A stretch of DNA of 64,000 nt. Origin: Dicyema japonicum. Lineage: Eukaryota > Dicyemida > Rhombozoa > Dicyemidae. The notes under the pieces are model-generated. The model did no database searches. It was given only the letters and a program-made list of their open reading frames with translations, and was not told the origin of the DNA. Every line of letters starts with the position of its first letter. The stretch's first letter is position 1. The position numbers and the translations under genes were made by a program. Shown piece after piece: positions 11,796-24,455 of the stretch. The stretch is taken from positions 678,335 through 742,334 of the forward strand of contig RDEW01000005.1 of assembly GCA_011109175.1 (NCBI GenBank), read 5' to 3'.

Positions 11796-12029
11796 AAATA
11801 AATTATCGGACTTGAATGAAGTGCCGTCCATGGGAAAACCCCTCCAGATGGTTGTTGAAACAGTATTTTTAAAAGAAAATAAAGTACATTTAATGTTGGC
11901 TAACAAAGAAAAATTATATATTAATCGTGCTAAACTTAGATGACTTTTCAATTTCTCATAAAGTGAATGTATTATTATAGGCAACTATCGTAGAAACACC
12001 ATAATTGGTATATTTCCACGCGGCACTTA

Positions 12030-13745
12030 AAGCAATTTGTCGGACATCCCTCCTGTTACACGCCAAACTTCTCATAGCATCCAGATCCTCCCCACTTACG
12101 AACCTCCGGTTGATTGCCTCTCATCCAGCACCCCCGGTAGCGTAGTACGCGGGCGCCCCCGATATTTCTTTCCACTTGCAGCGAAATATTCCTCCATCGC
12201 CATATTTGCAGGTGATGTAGGGTCCATCCGTAGAACGTCTCCAAACAGTCTCCATCAAGCCTCCACCACATCCCAAGTCACAGGTCGCGTTGAGCACTTT
12301 CGCTACAGTACTTCATTGTTGATCCGTGTCGGCCATTGTACCCCGCACAGTATTCGTAATTGCCTTCAGTGGAAGGAGTTAAGATTCTTGGTTTCTGAGA
12401 CTGAGGTCCCCATGCAGGAAGAGTTATATAGCAGGACCGGCTTCACGAAAGCATTGTAGAGGCGCAAACGAAGCGCGATCGTCACCAGTCAGTTAGCCAA
12501 CCAATCCGTCTTCAACCTGTTTGCGAGTAGTTTTCCTCCGGGTAGTGTCCTCATTGTCCCGAGGAGGGAGCCGAGCTTTCTGGAACGTATTCACTGTAAG
12601 AAACCATTTCCCAAGCTCTGCAGGGGAAACGTCAAGTAACCTCCTCAAGGCTGCTTTATATTCCAAACGAAGTCCACATCATCAGCATATATAATTTCGG
12701 TGATTTGGCCATTATAAAACTTCTAAGACCACGCAGTAGTGCTTCCAGGTATACCACAAACAGGGAAAGGGAGTCCCCCTGGGGGTATCCACAGGAAGGC
12801 CTGTCTCTATTGCTTGTAGATTATGTTCCATAGATGCTCGATAGATATTTCCAGTGAAATGTGAAAAACATAATCTCTCGACTAGGTATCTTCTCCGTAT
12901 GACCTGAGGTGGCTTTGTTCCTGAAGTGCGTGCATAGCGACTTGTAATATCAAACAGGGCCACGACGATGTTGTGGTCGCTTTCCACGACGGCTGCTCCG
13001 TATGACCTCGAGTCCCGTAATAATGTTCTATCTGTCGGCAAAGAATGTAATCAATCTTATTGTAAATCATCACATGACCCCCAGATTCATTTCTTCTGCA
13101 GCTCGTCCAAGTAGTCTTATGTCGTGCAGCATGCGCAAACGCAGTGTTACACAGGAATAGACAAATGCCAGGCAGAAATTTATCAGCACAGCCCCCGGCA
13201 GGTTCCTGATCCCTCTTCCGTGTCTTCCGATAGTCGACCCATGTTCCCGACGTACTCCTGCTTTAGCATTCCAGTCTCCGGCAATGAAAACTAGAAAATA
13301 CGATTCCAGTTCGGCATATGTCCTCAATAGCTGCACGTAGAAAGCATCAAGTTCGTCCGAATCATTGGCGACCCGTCCACTGTGAGGTGCATAAACATTT
13401 ATGATTGAGGTAAGGGCCCTCGAGGTGCGTTTGTTCCCAACCCGTATTTGCAGTATGCTGATTCTGTCGTTAACACTCCAACACCGATGTATCCCACGAA
13501 CAAGTTTCTTGTGCACGTCAAACCCCTGTCTTGATGACGATGGTAGTTAAAATGAGTCTATAGTCTCCATGTAGCTCGTCCATACCAGCCTGTACTTTTG
13601 TCTCTTGTAGGCATCCCACGTCTGCACCACATCTTCCCAGATCTGAACATAACAGGTTTCTTTTCCACTCCTTGCTGATCCCTCTTACATTGAAAGGTGT
13701 TATTTTAATATATTCCAAGCGCTTTAAGTGCATTTCAGACATTTG
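12030..13745 (-). pseudogene. RTE-like non-LTR retrotransposon (endonuclease and part of RT)
   Basis: The minus strand begins MSEMHLKRLEYIKITPFNVR, with CGADVGCLQETKVQAG (endonuclease start), then NVYAPHSGR and FIAGDWNAKAG (residues ~95-105 of the second piece), then NKIDYILC. These are endonuclease blocks of the RTE/BovB type. Downstream, EIIYADDVDF (about 12.69 kb) is the reverse transcriptase catalytic motif. Most of the RT between these points is deleted, because only ~150 bp separates IDYILC and the RT thumb region from YADD. Stops and shifts are common, so it is dead. Confidence 0.7.
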
Positions 13746-13749
13746 TGCA

Positions 13750-15920
13750 ATAGAGGCACGTCACCACCTCAACCAAAAAAAGTGAATGTATGTTGTACCA
13801 ATTCCTGGTTGATTTGGAAAGAAAGTTCAGCATTTCTTCCAATTTTCATGGAAATCGCATCAAATGAGTTCAGTTAACTTTTTCTGCCAAATCAATCTCT
13901 TATTTTGCCATTGAAGAGCATAGAGTTAATAATTTTACTGAGGAGCCTGAAGATGAAATTATGATAATTTTTATAAATTTTCATAATTTTATGTAACTGA
14001 ACCAAATTTATAGGTTTTATCAAAAGCATTCACTTCTGATATTGCTGTATTTAAGCAATTTGAAGAGCCTTCTATAATCCTCAAAGTAAATTGTACCAAT
14101 CTGACCTAATTACGATGATAAAGTTCACAATGCCTTCCAAGATGATTTTATCTTAAAAATTAATGATAATTCGCAAAATTATGTTTTCTGATATCAAAAT
14201 GCTATTTTCTGTTCTCATATCGAACCGACCTGTCAATTTCGTCAAAACCCATTTTCTAAGCAAATAATCCAGGAATTTTTAAAAATTTTATTTCATTTTA
14301 CGGATCTTCTTTAAAGTCAATACCCTCGACCTCGGTCAAACTGAAAAAAACAGAGCTTACTTATAAAGCATTGAATTTGCTAAATCAGAACTATTATCGC
14401 CTCAGACCGTACAAAAGTGTCGTCACAGAGCCAGCCAGATTTGTGAATATTAACCTAATTCCCTTTCACACTATGTATCAAACAGCCATTTTAAATGACG
14501 CTTCAAATGACCTGCTATCTCTCAACTACTCATTCACATGAAAACCTTATCCACCTTCAACCCTTTTATTGCCAAGACTTGCAGCGTTAAATGAACCCGT
14601 CTAAGATGAAGCACTTAATCTTGGAATAAAATTAAGAATTGATCAATCAACCCAGTTTCCTAAAACCTACTGTCCCATGTTAGTAAATAATTAAATGGTT
14701 AGTCCTAATACTATGGCGCACGAAATCACGAAGAGATTTAAAGTATCTAAATGGTCAAGTCTAATTGAATACAATTTATTACGCTCTCTGTATTCTTACT
14801 ACTCGCTACATCAATATCTGATGCTAAATTTTAAAGCCACTAACCGAATAAAGTTTTCAACATGTCACTCATCGTTATTTCCTTTAATATAGCCAATTGA
14901 GAACTTGTAAGTATTCTCGCGCTAAAATAATATTTAGGTATTAACCAATCATTACGATTGACGACATCATACGTAGTTTCATCCCCTGTAGGTGCGGGTA
15001 GAAATGAATTAACAACACAATATAAAATTTTCCCGGGTAGTACTTTAATATAAATTATCAATACGCCAGTAATATTGATTACATAAACTTTTACTCTACC
15101 ATCTTCGTATTCGCAGTTGTCTGGACCAGTTCTAATGAATAGTTAAATGGTTACTGTGCTACTATGAGAATATCGGCTCCATTTTCCACAACAGTGATTT
15201 TCATAAATTTACTCAAAGCCTAATGGTTAACAAACATTTCAACAGATTTCACTGCATCAATGGTTTCAGACTATTTGGTTAGGTAATTTGGATTACAGGG
15301 ATATTAAGGAATTGTATTGTAGCATCTTTCAGTAATTCCTGTTGGTTGGGATTCGTTTGTGAAGCTATCTAACGATAAACTGTAATACAAATTATTCTCA
15401 ACAAAATGAAAAGCAAGCCGAGCATTGTATTTTGCGCCGCATTCGCTATTTATTTGGTTCAGACCCGGAACTTATGAAAATGTTGAATATTCATTAAGAA
15501 GTTATTATATATGTCGAGTATACTTTGCTGGGACCATTTTTGCTTACAAAACAGACTTTTAATAATTGCATTAGCTAGCTTAAGGAATTTAAAGAATTTG
15601 TGTTTTTGTTCACAAAACTGAACATTTGTTCACATCTATTTTCTAGTAATAATTACAGTTTTGAAAATTGATAAACTCTTAAATTTCCTTTATTGTAACT
15701 TTTAGTGTACAATAATAGGATTTTTGGCGGATCAGTTTATTTCAAAGGTTAATCTTTCACACATTGCACAGACAGCAGTAATGTTTCTATTCCTTATACT
15801 TCCAATGAGGTAGGACGCACATTTTCTTTTGGATAGGTTAATGATGTTGTCATCAGTGATTGTCACTTGGAACTAGATCAGAGATTTGTCAACTCAATAA
15901 ATCTTACTTGGATTGTTATT
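13750..15920. other. Unassigned AT-rich stretch
   Basis: No frame here gives a recognisable motif on either strand. ORFs are under 80 codons and of low-complexity AT-driven composition. Probably old retroelement or intergenic sequence. Confidence 0.4.
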
Positions 15921-15929
15921 AATTTAAAA

Positions 15930-16710
15930 TGACATATTTTTCATTGCAAAAAATTAAAAAAGACCGTGCATCATTGTGCCACAAAGTGTGAGAAGACGTT
16001 GCAATGGGGATTTTATAAGAAAATAACGAAGTCGTGAGTGCCTACATTCCCACTTGTGCAGAGAGTTTGGCCTCAAAAAGCGAAAAGAACTGAAGACTCA
16101 TTCAGTGCAAATCTATTGTACTGAATGACTCAGTTGAAATCAGAGTTGACACATTTATCAAAACTGACATAATTATTTAGCATAATTAGCCAGACCTGTT
16201 CGTTTTTGACAAAAGGAGAAACAAAACTATCTTGGTCGAAGTGGGATAAAATCGGCCCAAAATCTCCAACTAGTGGAATGCGAAATACTGAGGAAATATG
16301 ACCTTATTTCCAAAGAGCTGGAGTTGATACACCACGGAGAGGTCAAGATTGTCCCCATTGTACTCACTTGGGATGGCCTAGTGACTTCATATTCGTGGAA
16401 GTATGGCAGATCTTTGAATATAAGTGAAAGAACGTACGCGTATGTTCAATCGCTGGTAATCAAGAAGACTTTGGAGAGCATGATTGTTTCATATTGAACT
16501 AAATGAAAGAATAAAGGATATTTACTCTCGGTCTGATTATGAAGGAATTCAAGAGAAGAGTGTGAGCGAAGCGATACAATGTATATTGAAGAAAAAGAAA
16601 AGGACTTGTGATTATTGGGTGTACTTCCATGCAGTTGCTCGAAGAAGAAACGATTATTTATTTATTAACCACAGATACACCGAGAAAAAAGTTAAAATAA
16701 ACAACTAGTA
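15930..16710 (+). pseudogene. C-terminal restriction-like endonuclease region of a non-LTR element (second lineage)
   Basis: Frames read ASLCHKVCEKTLQWGFYKK (~15.97 kb), then RVDTFIKTD, KPDLFVFDKRRNKTILVEVG (~16.19-16.25 kb), then ECEILRKYDLISKELELI, KIVPIVLTWDGLVTSY, and a Lys-rich end at 16708. K-P-D followed 14 residues later by E-V-G fits the K/R-PD-x(12-14)-D/E restriction-like endonuclease signature of R2/CRE-type elements, and the following 'E-E-LRKYDLI--EL' block is familiar from such ORFs. It is a different family from the RPDG...WDAT module. An in-frame slip near 16.24 kb and several stops indicate decay. Confidence 0.6.
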
Positions 16711-16759
16711 TCCAGTCTCCATTTCTACAGAAACAGAGTCCGGAATCAGCAAAAAAGAA

Positions 16760-16985
16760 AAAAGACATTCATTAATTGCAGTTGTGGAATCACCTCCAGT
16801 GGAGTGGGGGATAGCAAATGATCCCTTTTCGTACAAGCTTGGCAATGGGCGCCAGCTAGACAGGTGGATCCAATGACGTCACTCTAATAGGAAGGGAAAA
16901 AGGAGGAACAGACAAAACAAGCAGAAAACTTCAATCAATTAGCCACGTAGCACCACATGGGCCACGTGGCGATTTGGATATTATT
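16760..16985 (-). repeat. Dispersed ~240-bp repeat, family X, copy 1 (diverged)
   Basis: Read on the minus strand it starts GCCACGTGGCCCATGTGGTG, passes GACGTCATTGGATCCACC and is aligned by eye with copies at 44.94-45.18 kb and 57.19-57.43 kb. The shared head folds on itself (GGCACCA/TGGTGCC type). This copy has an insertion between head and core and loses similarity in its 3' half. It lies just past the stop of the RTE-like C-terminus at 17.0 kb, so it might be that element's 3' UTR. Confidence 0.6.
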
Positions 16986-16989
16986 ATTT

Positions 16990-17660
16990 GCACTTATCGC
17001 TATGTTATGGAACTTGACAAAGCATGTGCAACACGAGTTAGCAAATCACTAGTTAATTTCATCCACTTCCTCCTATTCAAAGCGGAAATGCGTAACCAGT
17101 CAAGATCCTCTCCACTTCCAAGACGCCGTCCCATTTCTTTGAGGTCCTCGTCGAGAACGACTGGCAGTGTCGTCCTTGGGCGACTATGGAAACGGGGGGC
17201 TTCAACATGAAGTAATCCTCCACGGCTACGTTCGCGGGGCATCTAGATCTAGTCGCAGAATATGACCGAAAAGCCTCCATCGTGTATCCAGAATTTGATT
17301 TGAAATTTCAGAGATCCTCGTCCTTTTATAGAGAAGATTGGATGACATCCTCGTATCACTTCTTTAGAGCATCATATGCCGTAGTTGGTCTCTATGAAAC
17401 GCATTAATCCTCTTCAGTTTATTTCTTGAGCAGGCCCAGGTACCAGCGTTATACAATAGTATGGGTTTCACTAGCGAGTTGTATTTTAAATTTTTTTTAA
17501 AACTTTTTAGGTTGAGCTGGTGACGTGGCTCTTGAACTCAATGTCTAGAAAGCACAGTATCAAACCATTAAATTTTTCCCTTTTCACGTTTAACGTCAGT
17601 GAACTCTCTAGCGTTTGAAAACGGAAAAAACTGGTCGAGGATCTTTCAAAATACAAGATT
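16990..17660 (-). pseudogene. RTE-like non-LTR element, C-terminal part
   Basis: Minus-strand frames give YNSLVKPILLYNAGTWACSR, KLKRINAFHRDQLRHMM, RWRLFGHIL-like sequence, then RPRTTLPVVLDEDLKEMGRR and ALNRRKWMKLTSDLL, stopping at 17000. This is the conserved run from the end of the RT thumb to the C-terminus in RTE-type ORFs. At least one stop (within the block after MML) and frame changes interrupt it. Confidence 0.7.
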
Positions 17661-17693
17661 TTTTTTAATTTATTAATAATACATGAAATTAAA

Positions 17694-17921
17694 TTAATTT
17701 ATTAATAATTTTGAACTTAAAGTCAATTTCTTGTACAAGACTGCATTGTGGTCTGCAACAGTGGAGGTGGGTCTAGGGTTTTGCTTAGCATCACCGCAGA
17801 GGATAATAAAAGAAACTGTGAACGTAAGCTTGGTGCTCGTCCTGTAGCCACTACTATGCAAATTAATAAATGTCTGTTGATTACAATTGTATTCAGTTTC
17901 CTCCACGAGCATATAATCCAC
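17694..17921 (-). pseudogene. Retroelement 5' relic with degenerate 2A-like motif (GDAKQNPRP)
   Basis: A minus-strand ORF of 75 codons contains FIILCGDAKQNPRP at 17769-17795. Compared with the GDVETNPGP at 9.03 kb, the hydrophobic lead, CGD, N-P and final P remain, while the critical Gly before the last Pro is Arg. It probably descends from a 2A-bearing element and can no longer skip. No endonuclease frame follows before the RTE-like piece at 17.66 kb. Confidence 0.5.
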
Positions 17922-18039
17922 GTGAAAACCTGGGAACGTCCGTCATTGGTAGCTACGTTTTCTAGCCGCCGATTTTCCTTACCTAAAGGGTCCGGGGATA
18001 AATAAATAATTGTCTCAATAGAGTTACCTTTTTTATATG

Positions 18040-18150
18040 TCGCAGTGACCAATAGAGTAACGTTTGAGAGTCATAGGTTTGAATCCGAAAGATGGACTTC
18101 TCAGCAAGGTCAATTTTGGTTAAGCAGATCCTACACGTGAGGCAGGCTAT
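18040..18150 (+). repeat. tRNA-derived SINE, family A, copy 1
   Basis: Contains GGTTTGAATCC (one base from the perfect Pol III box B) at about 18.09 kb and a weak box A-like stretch 40-50 bp upstream. The following 60 bp (GATGGACTTCTCAGC...AAGGTCAATTTTGG) match by eye a minus-strand copy near 42.27-42.42 kb. Confidence 0.6.
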
Positions 18151-18489
18151 TCAATAGTAGGAACGACTCCTTCTGGCACTACAAGTCTCTATGTTTACTT
18201 CCCTCTATGGTTTGTCCTGGAATCCTGGATTAATTTCCATAAAGGAGAAGGCTTTTTCTCGTGTTTATTATTTTGTAGAGATACATCAGTTATACCAGGA
18301 TCTCTTGTATTCATCTGCCGCTTAAAGAAACTAAAATCACGGAACAATGCGATTCGAATATAAATGAGTGTTACATAATGTTCCTCAATTCGATTCTTTC
18401 CTTTATGAACATGGTCTCAGGAACTCAGCACAAGTACTTAACATAATGAGAACATGTCCCGTATTCTCAAAGCCAAACTTTCGGAACAT

Positions 18490-21175
18490 TAAAGAACGGA
18501 CTTTTTGGCAGCGGTGGGCAATGGGGAACTACGAATTTAAGATGTCACTACTATTGGGGGAGCTGGATTCACTTTGCTGTTTAAAGATATTTTCTTCCGA
18601 ACTGAGTTTATATTTGGAGAGGAATAAAATTGATATCTGCCTTTTACAAGAGACCTAGCTTACTGGGAAATCCCATACTCCTAAATTTACCGGTTTCAAT
18701 GTATTGAGAATCGATCGACAATCTGGCCGAGGTGGAAGACTATTGACCCTCATCAGGAGAGGCATTATGTTCGCCAAACACTCCTCCATATTCAGGAATC
18801 TGATAGAAGACGCAAACACAGAAGTTGTTGGGATTTCGGTACAGACCTCTCTAGGAGCTATTATCATCACCAATTTATATGTTCTCCCCCACGTTCCTGT
18901 GCAAAAGGATTTTCTATGGATTTGTCTGCCCTAGATATGATGGAATTGTTGGTGTCCGGAGATTTTAATGCCAACACCCTTCGTGGTATGAGAAACAATT
19001 TTCAGACACAAGGGGATTTCATATAATTTCCCAATTAGAAAATCTGTTTATTATGACCCACCAACTAGGAATACACGAACCCCGTATAATAGCAAGGATT
19101 CGGTTACATCACCGGATATTACGTCATGTTCACCACGGCTTGCTCCCTAATATGCTGGTCGGTAAACAATGACTTACGAAGCGACCATAATCCCATTCTG
19201 ATGAAGATCAATTGTACATCAATGACGCGGTCAAAACACATTTTTTTTATGACTACATTAATGCTGACTGGACAGGATTCAGAAGATACGTGAACTCTGC
19301 CTTGTTGAATTTTCATCCGAATATTTCAACTCAATTGATAGAGCAGTCTATCACTTCAATAAGGTGATTCTGGAAGGAGAAAACTATTTGTCAGAAGAGG
19401 AATCTTAAAGCTCACCAAGAAGAAATATGATGCAAGCACAATCAAACTAATAAAAGAAAGGAATTGTCTCAAACGTAAAAAGCACCTAACAAAACATGAT
19501 ACTAACAGAATCCGTGCACTGAACATGAAGATCAACGAAAAGACGAAACTTCTTCAAAAAACAAAACTGGGCCGAATTTCTAGAGCTATGAAAAAAAGTT
19601 CACTTACCAAGATGTGGAGGATGCTGCGAAATGTCAAAAATGCTGAAAACAATATCGAGGGAGACTGTGAACAGGAGGTAAATATGAATTTATCAAACAT
19701 TGTGTGAGGATAAGCCACAAACCATTCCAAAGGATGGACATTCCTCCACAAAAAAAATCGAAAATGAGGCACTCAACAGTGCATGTTCTACCGGGAAATG
19801 TCGCTTTGGAGATCCATCGAACAAAGAACACACATTCCTGTGGACCGGACGGGATCCCGGTTTTTCTGTTGAAAAAGATGAGCACGGGGGTAGTATCAGC
19901 ATTAACATGTATCTTCAACTACTCAATCAACTGTATTCCCGCTATCTGGAAACTTTCGATATTCATCCAATGCTGAAGCCTGGGAAGTCAAGGGAGGTCC
20001 TTGCTTTTTACAGGCCTTTGTCGCTCTTGTGCGTCCAGACAAGAATTCTATAAAGATGGTTATGACACACACGACATTCCCTCCCGGATGCCAGTTTTCA
20101 GCATGGTTTTAAAGAGGGACGATCAAAACATTAAGGAAGACCTAAATACATCAAGAAGTTCATAAAAGATGACCTCAACAAAATACCAGGACAGAAAAAG
20201 ACGATTGTATGCTCAATTGATATCCAGAAGGCTTTTGAATCGGCTTCGGGGAAAATTATCACACACAAAATATATTCGTCAATCATTGACGCAAACCTGA
20301 AATTATGGTTGGAAAGTTTCTTGAGTGGTCGACGAGGACGAGTACACCATGGCAATCGATGTTCCGTATCGAGACTATTAGCAAATGGCGTTCTCCAGGA
20401 CTCCCCATTATCTCCCCTATTGTTCAACGTTATGATGGATGACTTGCCACTCCCTCAGGGGGACGATGACATATTGTTAACGTATGCTGATGATATAGTC
20501 ATTGCCTCGAGGGATGTGAGTATCGTGGAAGCAACGAAAAGAATACAGGACAATCTGAATAAATTAAGAATGGCTTTGGGAAACTCACTTGACTGCTAGC
20601 CCGGAGAAGTCGGTGTCGACCCTATTCACGACAAACAGAAGACTAGAAAAAGTATCAATTGACGGGAAGATTATCCGCAAAACAAATACCAGAAAATCCT
20701 GGGAGTCATCCTGGTCACCTTCTTAACATGTCGAAAATATGTTATTGACTTGTACGAGGAAAATCAACTTCCTGAAGGAGTTCTTGGGAAACCTAAGAGA
20801 CATAATAGATCTGAGTGGTCTGGATGTTATTTACAAACAGTTCATAGAGGCTAAAATAGGATACGCATGTAATATCTGGGGATCTAACCTTTCTGCAGCG
20901 AATTTGGACAAGATCTGCAACATTCAAGTGAGGAAATATTCCCGAGTGGAAATCCTGCCTAGAAACCTAGAAAATATGATAGAGGCGACTGGAACAGTGA
21001 CTCTGCTAAGGACTCGGTATGCAGACTCCGTCCATATCGGAAAAGTACAGGAACTCAGTCGGAACACCGAGAAAAGATGCGGAGACTGCTGAGGGAGGCC
21101 GGAATCACCTGAATTTGTTTATTTTGGATATGACTGTATTTTTGTGGTTCAAAAAAATAAAAATAAATAAATTGT
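18490..21175 (+). mobile_element. Non-LTR retrotransposon, decayed (endonuclease, RT and C-terminus)
   Basis: NKIDICLLQET at ~18.63 kb, FNVLRIDRQSGRGGRLLTLI, GDFNANTLRG at ~18.96 kb (APE-type endonuclease); then CGPDGIPVFLLKK and the IWKLS block at ~19.85 kb, CSIDIQKAFESAS, WLESFLSGRRGRVHHGN, NGVLQDSPLSPLLFN and LTYADDIVIASRD at ~20.49 kb (RT); and IYKQFIEAKIGYACNIWGS at ~20.84 kb. It ends with an A/T tail at ~21.17 kb. In the strictly conserved GxPQGSPLSP block this copy has LQDSP. Many frame breaks show it is dead. The fragment at 47.1-47.7 kb is a close relative. Confidence 0.85.
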
Positions 21176-21179
21176 AGTG

Positions 21180-22000
21180 GATTCCTGAAAAACGTGTATA
21201 CTTTGTGACTATTTCTCGAAATGAAGTAAATAATAAAAACTTAATAATTTAACTAGGATAATTATTTTGTTCCTTTCAAGGCAGACTTGGTCAAATTTCT
21301 CCAAATTTTGTTACAGGCGATATTCGACCTTGAGAGTAATCTATTTGACCTTTGTTTAGAAACCTAGTGTATTCTATATTATTTTATTTATTTTAATAAA
21401 TAATTAATAAATAAAATAATATTTCCAGTCGCGTCGTTTATGGAGTAGATAGCTATTTTCCTCAATAATTTCATATTTTTTGGTATTTATGTGATCATAT
21501 AAAAAAAGTTTTCACTGTTATTGCTCGAATCCACGTCTTTCTCAAAAGAACAAAGTACCCAACTGCGATATCGTTTTTGTCATCTTTCCATTTTTTTTTT
21601 TTCTCATTTTTTCCGCTGATTGTTAATTTTTTCTAGCGCATTCTGAAAATATTTTCTATATTGCTGCCTTTTAACTCCAAAAATTCGAAAATGGTCAGTT
21701 CCATCTTATTCTTCATACGCCAGCAAACCTTCTAATTCATCTTCATTTGGTTGTTTAAAATTAAAATTCATATAATTTCAAAAGGTTTTGTAGTGGGAAT
21801 GTGACGATCTATTATAGTCATATGTTATTCGTTTAATAAATTTTGCTGTTGTTGCCAAAGGTCCCGTTCGACGCACTTGTGGATGATATCCATTTTTTAA
21901 TGGATCGATTATACCTAAGAAATTTCAAATAATTAATTGTTACCGTTCTACTTGTCCCCTTATCCAAGGTGCTCTAGGCCTTCCACATATGTGCCTGATA
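21180..22000. other. Unassigned AT-rich stretch
   Basis: No protein motif, repeat or RNA gene recognised between the retroelement tail and the pogo-like terminus. Contains long T runs around 21.58-21.61 kb. Confidence 0.4.
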
Positions 22001-22006
22001 TTGAAA

Positions 22007-22140
22007 TACAGTAAACCCTCATTAATCCGTAAACTTCAATAATCCGAATTTTTTAGATGAGTCAGCAAAATTTCACCAAGTTTCCATATAAACAGGCTTC
22101 AATAAACCGAAACTTCATAATCCGCAATCCGAAAGACATT
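22007..22140. repeat. pogo/Tigger-type terminal sequence
   Basis: After TA, the sequence CAGTAAACCCTCATTAATCC is typical of the ends of pogo/Tigger elements. It is followed by repeated ATAATCCG/CAATAAACCG sub-units over about 120 bp. I did not find the opposite inverted end, so this is a fragment or an element whose other end has been lost. Confidence 0.55.
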
Positions 22141-22778
22141 TATTAAAAAATTCGAATTAATTTATTTTGATTTTATAATGGAAATTAATATTTATTGATA
22201 ATTTTAATTTAAAAATATGCTAGGGGTTCTTTTATAACCCGGGTTCCCTTAAGAAACCGGTGACATTGTCTATGAGCTCGTCGTTAATGGTATCTTTAAT
22301 AATTAGGGAATCACGCTTCTTTCATTTTGATTATGACAATTTGGAATTGAAGTTTCTGCAACTCAGTCCCAGTTTTATTAACTTTTAGAAACCATCTGGA
22401 GTATCCGACGAAGGTTTACTCAGATCAGATATTCCAAGTCATCAAAATGGAAGATATTAACTCCCAATATTCTATGTCCAAACTTTAAGACATCAGAGGT
22501 TCTCATATTTTAACAATCAGTGATTAAAACTTTCTTAAGAATCACAGCAAAAAGCCTCATTTTCTGTTTAAAATACTCTAATAAATCCACTCTCAGCTCC
22601 TGGCATAGAGATCAAAAATTTTCCTTGGTCACATCGCTACTTGTGTGAATCATTGGCTGGATCACAATCCAATGTTTTGCTGACTCTACCGTCTATCAAG
22701 CTGTTCAAGGTTACTATGGGAAGAAACTACAGTTTTCACTCTAACAGATTTCCTCACAGTTACCCAACTATCTAAATC

Positions 22779-23295
22779 CTAAGCACACTCGTTCATCCTA
22801 AAAATCGGTTGGATCATCAGAGAGGATTCGATATTTTTGGTACAAGCTTCAGTCATCTCTTGGTTAAAGAAAAGTTCGAGACTTCTTTGATTGCCATCAG
22901 GCACCAGAACTCGACATGAGAATGATGGATCTCTGAAGCGTTCAAGATGTTCCTCAAATAGTCGCCTACCTTCCACATGTGTCAGCGTACTTGTCTAAAT
23001 TCTGCTTTTCCGAAAATTTGAGGTCATGGCTCAATGCCTTCCCCCAACGTGCATTTGGTATTCTGTTTGATGGGAATACAATCCCCGTTGCTCTTGGCAG
23101 ACGTCTGGCGTACTTTGTCTCAGCACCGCAAAGTTGATCAGGTTGATCGGGCGGCTTGCAGGACACTCTATGTGAGAGCATAGAATGACATGATATCTCT
23201 TCCACATGAGAGGTAACTCCCATTGCGTGCTCAATGCCTGAAGCCCATAATGGAAACCTTGTCCTGATTAAAACCTTAATTATCACAAGTGTCAA
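22779..23295 (-). other. Unidentified overlapping minus-strand ORFs
   Basis: Two ORFs (22966-23295, 109 codons; 22779-22976, 65 codons) overlap in different frames. The larger has scattered Cys/His residues (HVEEISCHSMLSH) that could be a degenerate zinc-binding block of a retroelement C-terminus, but nothing is convincing. The rest of 22.15-24.45 kb shows no recognisable feature. Confidence 0.25.
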
Positions 23296-24455
23296 TCACA
23301 AGACTGAACGAATATGATCAATAGGAGTCACTGGATCATTGCAAGTGTTCAGTTAAAAGGGCTTAATTGGTGAGTCTAACAGCAATTACGGAATCAAACA
23401 TTCCACAGATCTGATTAAATGACAGAGAATGGACTTATCAAAATATCACGAATTCATTTCTATGAGCAATAAAACTAATTATGGGAGTAATCAATATTCT
23501 TAATTACAACTCACAATAAACCACAATTTTAAGACAACAAATTCTAATAAATCAATTCTTTCACCGATCGATCGAAATTTGAATAAAATTATCTAAAAGT
23601 TCCTTCCATGATCGCAAGGTAAATGTCCTTCTTGTTCGCCCTTACGATTCTATCATGCAGGTCGATTATCTCAGAAAAATCAGTGCAGGGGCCAAGCACT
23701 TCATACGTCTCTACAGAAATCGGTCAGAAGATGAGTCTCTGAAATTTCCCACTAACCACGTGTTTCCATTACTGAATAACCAGGAAACCCATTTGGAAAC
23801 AAAAACGTTTTAGCAAAGGAATCGTGATCAGCCCAAGAACATCTCGGTCAAGTTCCTCAATGAGGCACTTTATGAAAAAGTGGAATCATTGGTGGGCCGT
23901 TCGAAAAGAAATAAAATTGCTAAAAGCTGAGATCACCTAATTAGTTACCCATAGCTCCCACTTTTTGATAGTCTTGAGTTTTTTAAAAATTTAAAGAATT
24001 ACTCGAAAATTGCACGTGCACATTTATATCACGTGGTCTTACAACATACGAAATAAATTACAAAAGAGATGTTATATAAAATATCGAATTTATTGCATCA
24101 TAAGTCAAGACAGAATTTTATTTAATTACTTTTAAAAATGATAATTTTAATTGATTGATAAAATTATTCCAATAATAATAATATATTTTATTAAAATAAA
24201 AAATTATATTTAAATTTGAAATTAATCCGAAAATAAATAAATAACGCCGTCTGCACTACCAATTATGCAAGTAAGCCTTAAATTTACATTCATTCCACAA
24301 GTCGCCCTTAATAATAAAAATTAGCCACATTTAAGAATTTGCATAAATCCGCTAAATATTCTCAATTATGGTGCCTGTTGTTACTATTGATTTTATCGGT
24401 TTAATCCATCGATTATGGCTTATAAACACTTAACCTCACGAATTTAGAACGCTAA

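Noticed and set aside
18140-18190. Extension of SINE family A beyond 18150
   Set aside because: The sequence here matches the antisense of an RT C-terminal block (VVPTIE) also found at 31.03-31.08 kb, so it is LINE, not SINE.
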